Shown piece by piece: positions 5,355 to 5,511 of a stretch of DNA of 5,511 bases. The notes under the pieces are model-generated. The model did not search any database and was not told where the DNA came from. It worked only from the letters and a program-made list of their open reading frames with translations. How positions within the stretch are numbered: position 1 is the stretch's first letter; each line of letters starts with the position of its first letter. The position numbers were made by a program, and so were the translations under genes. The stretch is from NCBI GenBank assembly GCA_013044465.1, contig JABEUL010000154.1:1-5511 (forward strand). The letters are read 5' to 3'. The stretch is from Acidimicrobiales bacterium. Its GTDB lineage: Bacteria; Actinomycetota; Acidimicrobiia; Acidimicrobiales; JABEUL01.

Positions 5355-5511
5355 TTAATCTGGGACTGGGTCATGTCCAAATGCCCCAAAAGGATGGCAG
5401 CGAAAAATACGCCTTGCACTTAGTGCTGTGCCTTTGAAAAAGCCATGCTTCTCAAGAGCTTCAAGAGCATAATTTGAGCAACTTGGGGTAAACCTGCAAG
5501 GAGATGGCTTC
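5355..5511 (-). CDS. yidD: YidD, putative membrane-protein insertion efficiency factor (3' part, cut by window edge)
   Basis: The 51 C-terminal codons are visible; the start lies beyond the right edge. The frame reads KPSPCRFTPSCSNYALEAL, then KHGFFKG, then SARRIFRCHPFGAFGHDPVPD and a TAA stop. This matches the YidD family pattern CRFxPTCSxYxxEAL...HGxxxG...RxxRCHPxxxGGxDPVP, with its three conserved cysteines present (C5, C11 and C38 of the visible part). One variation is Phe-Gly where most members have Gly-Gly before the DPVP end. YidD is a small membrane-associated protein thought to aid YidC-dependent insertion. The gene lies 15 bases upstream of yidC and usually overlaps or follows rnpA. 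I read this frame directly from the sequence. Confidence 0.95.
   Translation of the reverse strand, partial: KPSPCRFTPSCSNYALEALEKHGFFKGTALSARRIFRCHPFGAFGHDPVPD

Overview
The window is a compact bacterial chromosomal segment from the neighbourhood of the replication origin. Read leftwards on the minus strand, the order is yidD (5' part cut by the right edge), yidC, jag/khpB, rsmG, parA, parB. A gene on the plus strand enters from the left edge and converges on parB. This order normally follows rpmH and rnpA next to dnaA/oriC, so the origin is expected just beyond the right end. That position is inferred, since no origin is visible here.

Several features suggest an actinobacterium, most likely a fairly low-GC member of the Acidimicrobiia, perhaps an uncultivated aquatic lineage. 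These are the short YidC without an N-terminal lipoprotein signal, the long charged linker in Jag, the style of the RsmG N-terminus, the use of TTG and GTG starts, and the inactive amidase-like gene converging on parB (compare CwlM beside parB in mycobacteria). This assignment rests on remembered family patterns, not on a search.

Right part (about 3352-5511): yidD, yidC and jag are packed with gaps of 15 and 0 bases, and rsmG follows 20 bases after jag. They probably form one transcript for membrane-protein insertion (YidD, YidC), an RNA-binding partner (Jag) and 16S rRNA methylation (RsmG). Middle (2432-2710): a 251-base gap between rsmG and parA holds a perfect parS site, a candidate parA promoter and a weak terminator candidate. 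A second perfect parS, extended to a 20-bp palindrome, lies inside the last codons of rsmG. Left-middle (699-2431): parA and parB overlap by four bases (GTGA) and are translationally coupled. With the two parS sites they form a complete chromosomal ParABS segregation module. Left (1-577): the C-terminal part of a peptidoglycan-amidase-like protein whose zinc and catalytic residues all appear to be lost. The 121-base convergent gap contains a perfect 10-bp inverted repeat.

I see no mobile element, CRISPR array, tRNA or rRNA, and no clearly new multi-gene system. The most interesting points are the parS site written into the rsmG C-terminus, the catalytically dead amidase-like protein, and the absence of the near-universal groove arginine in YidC.
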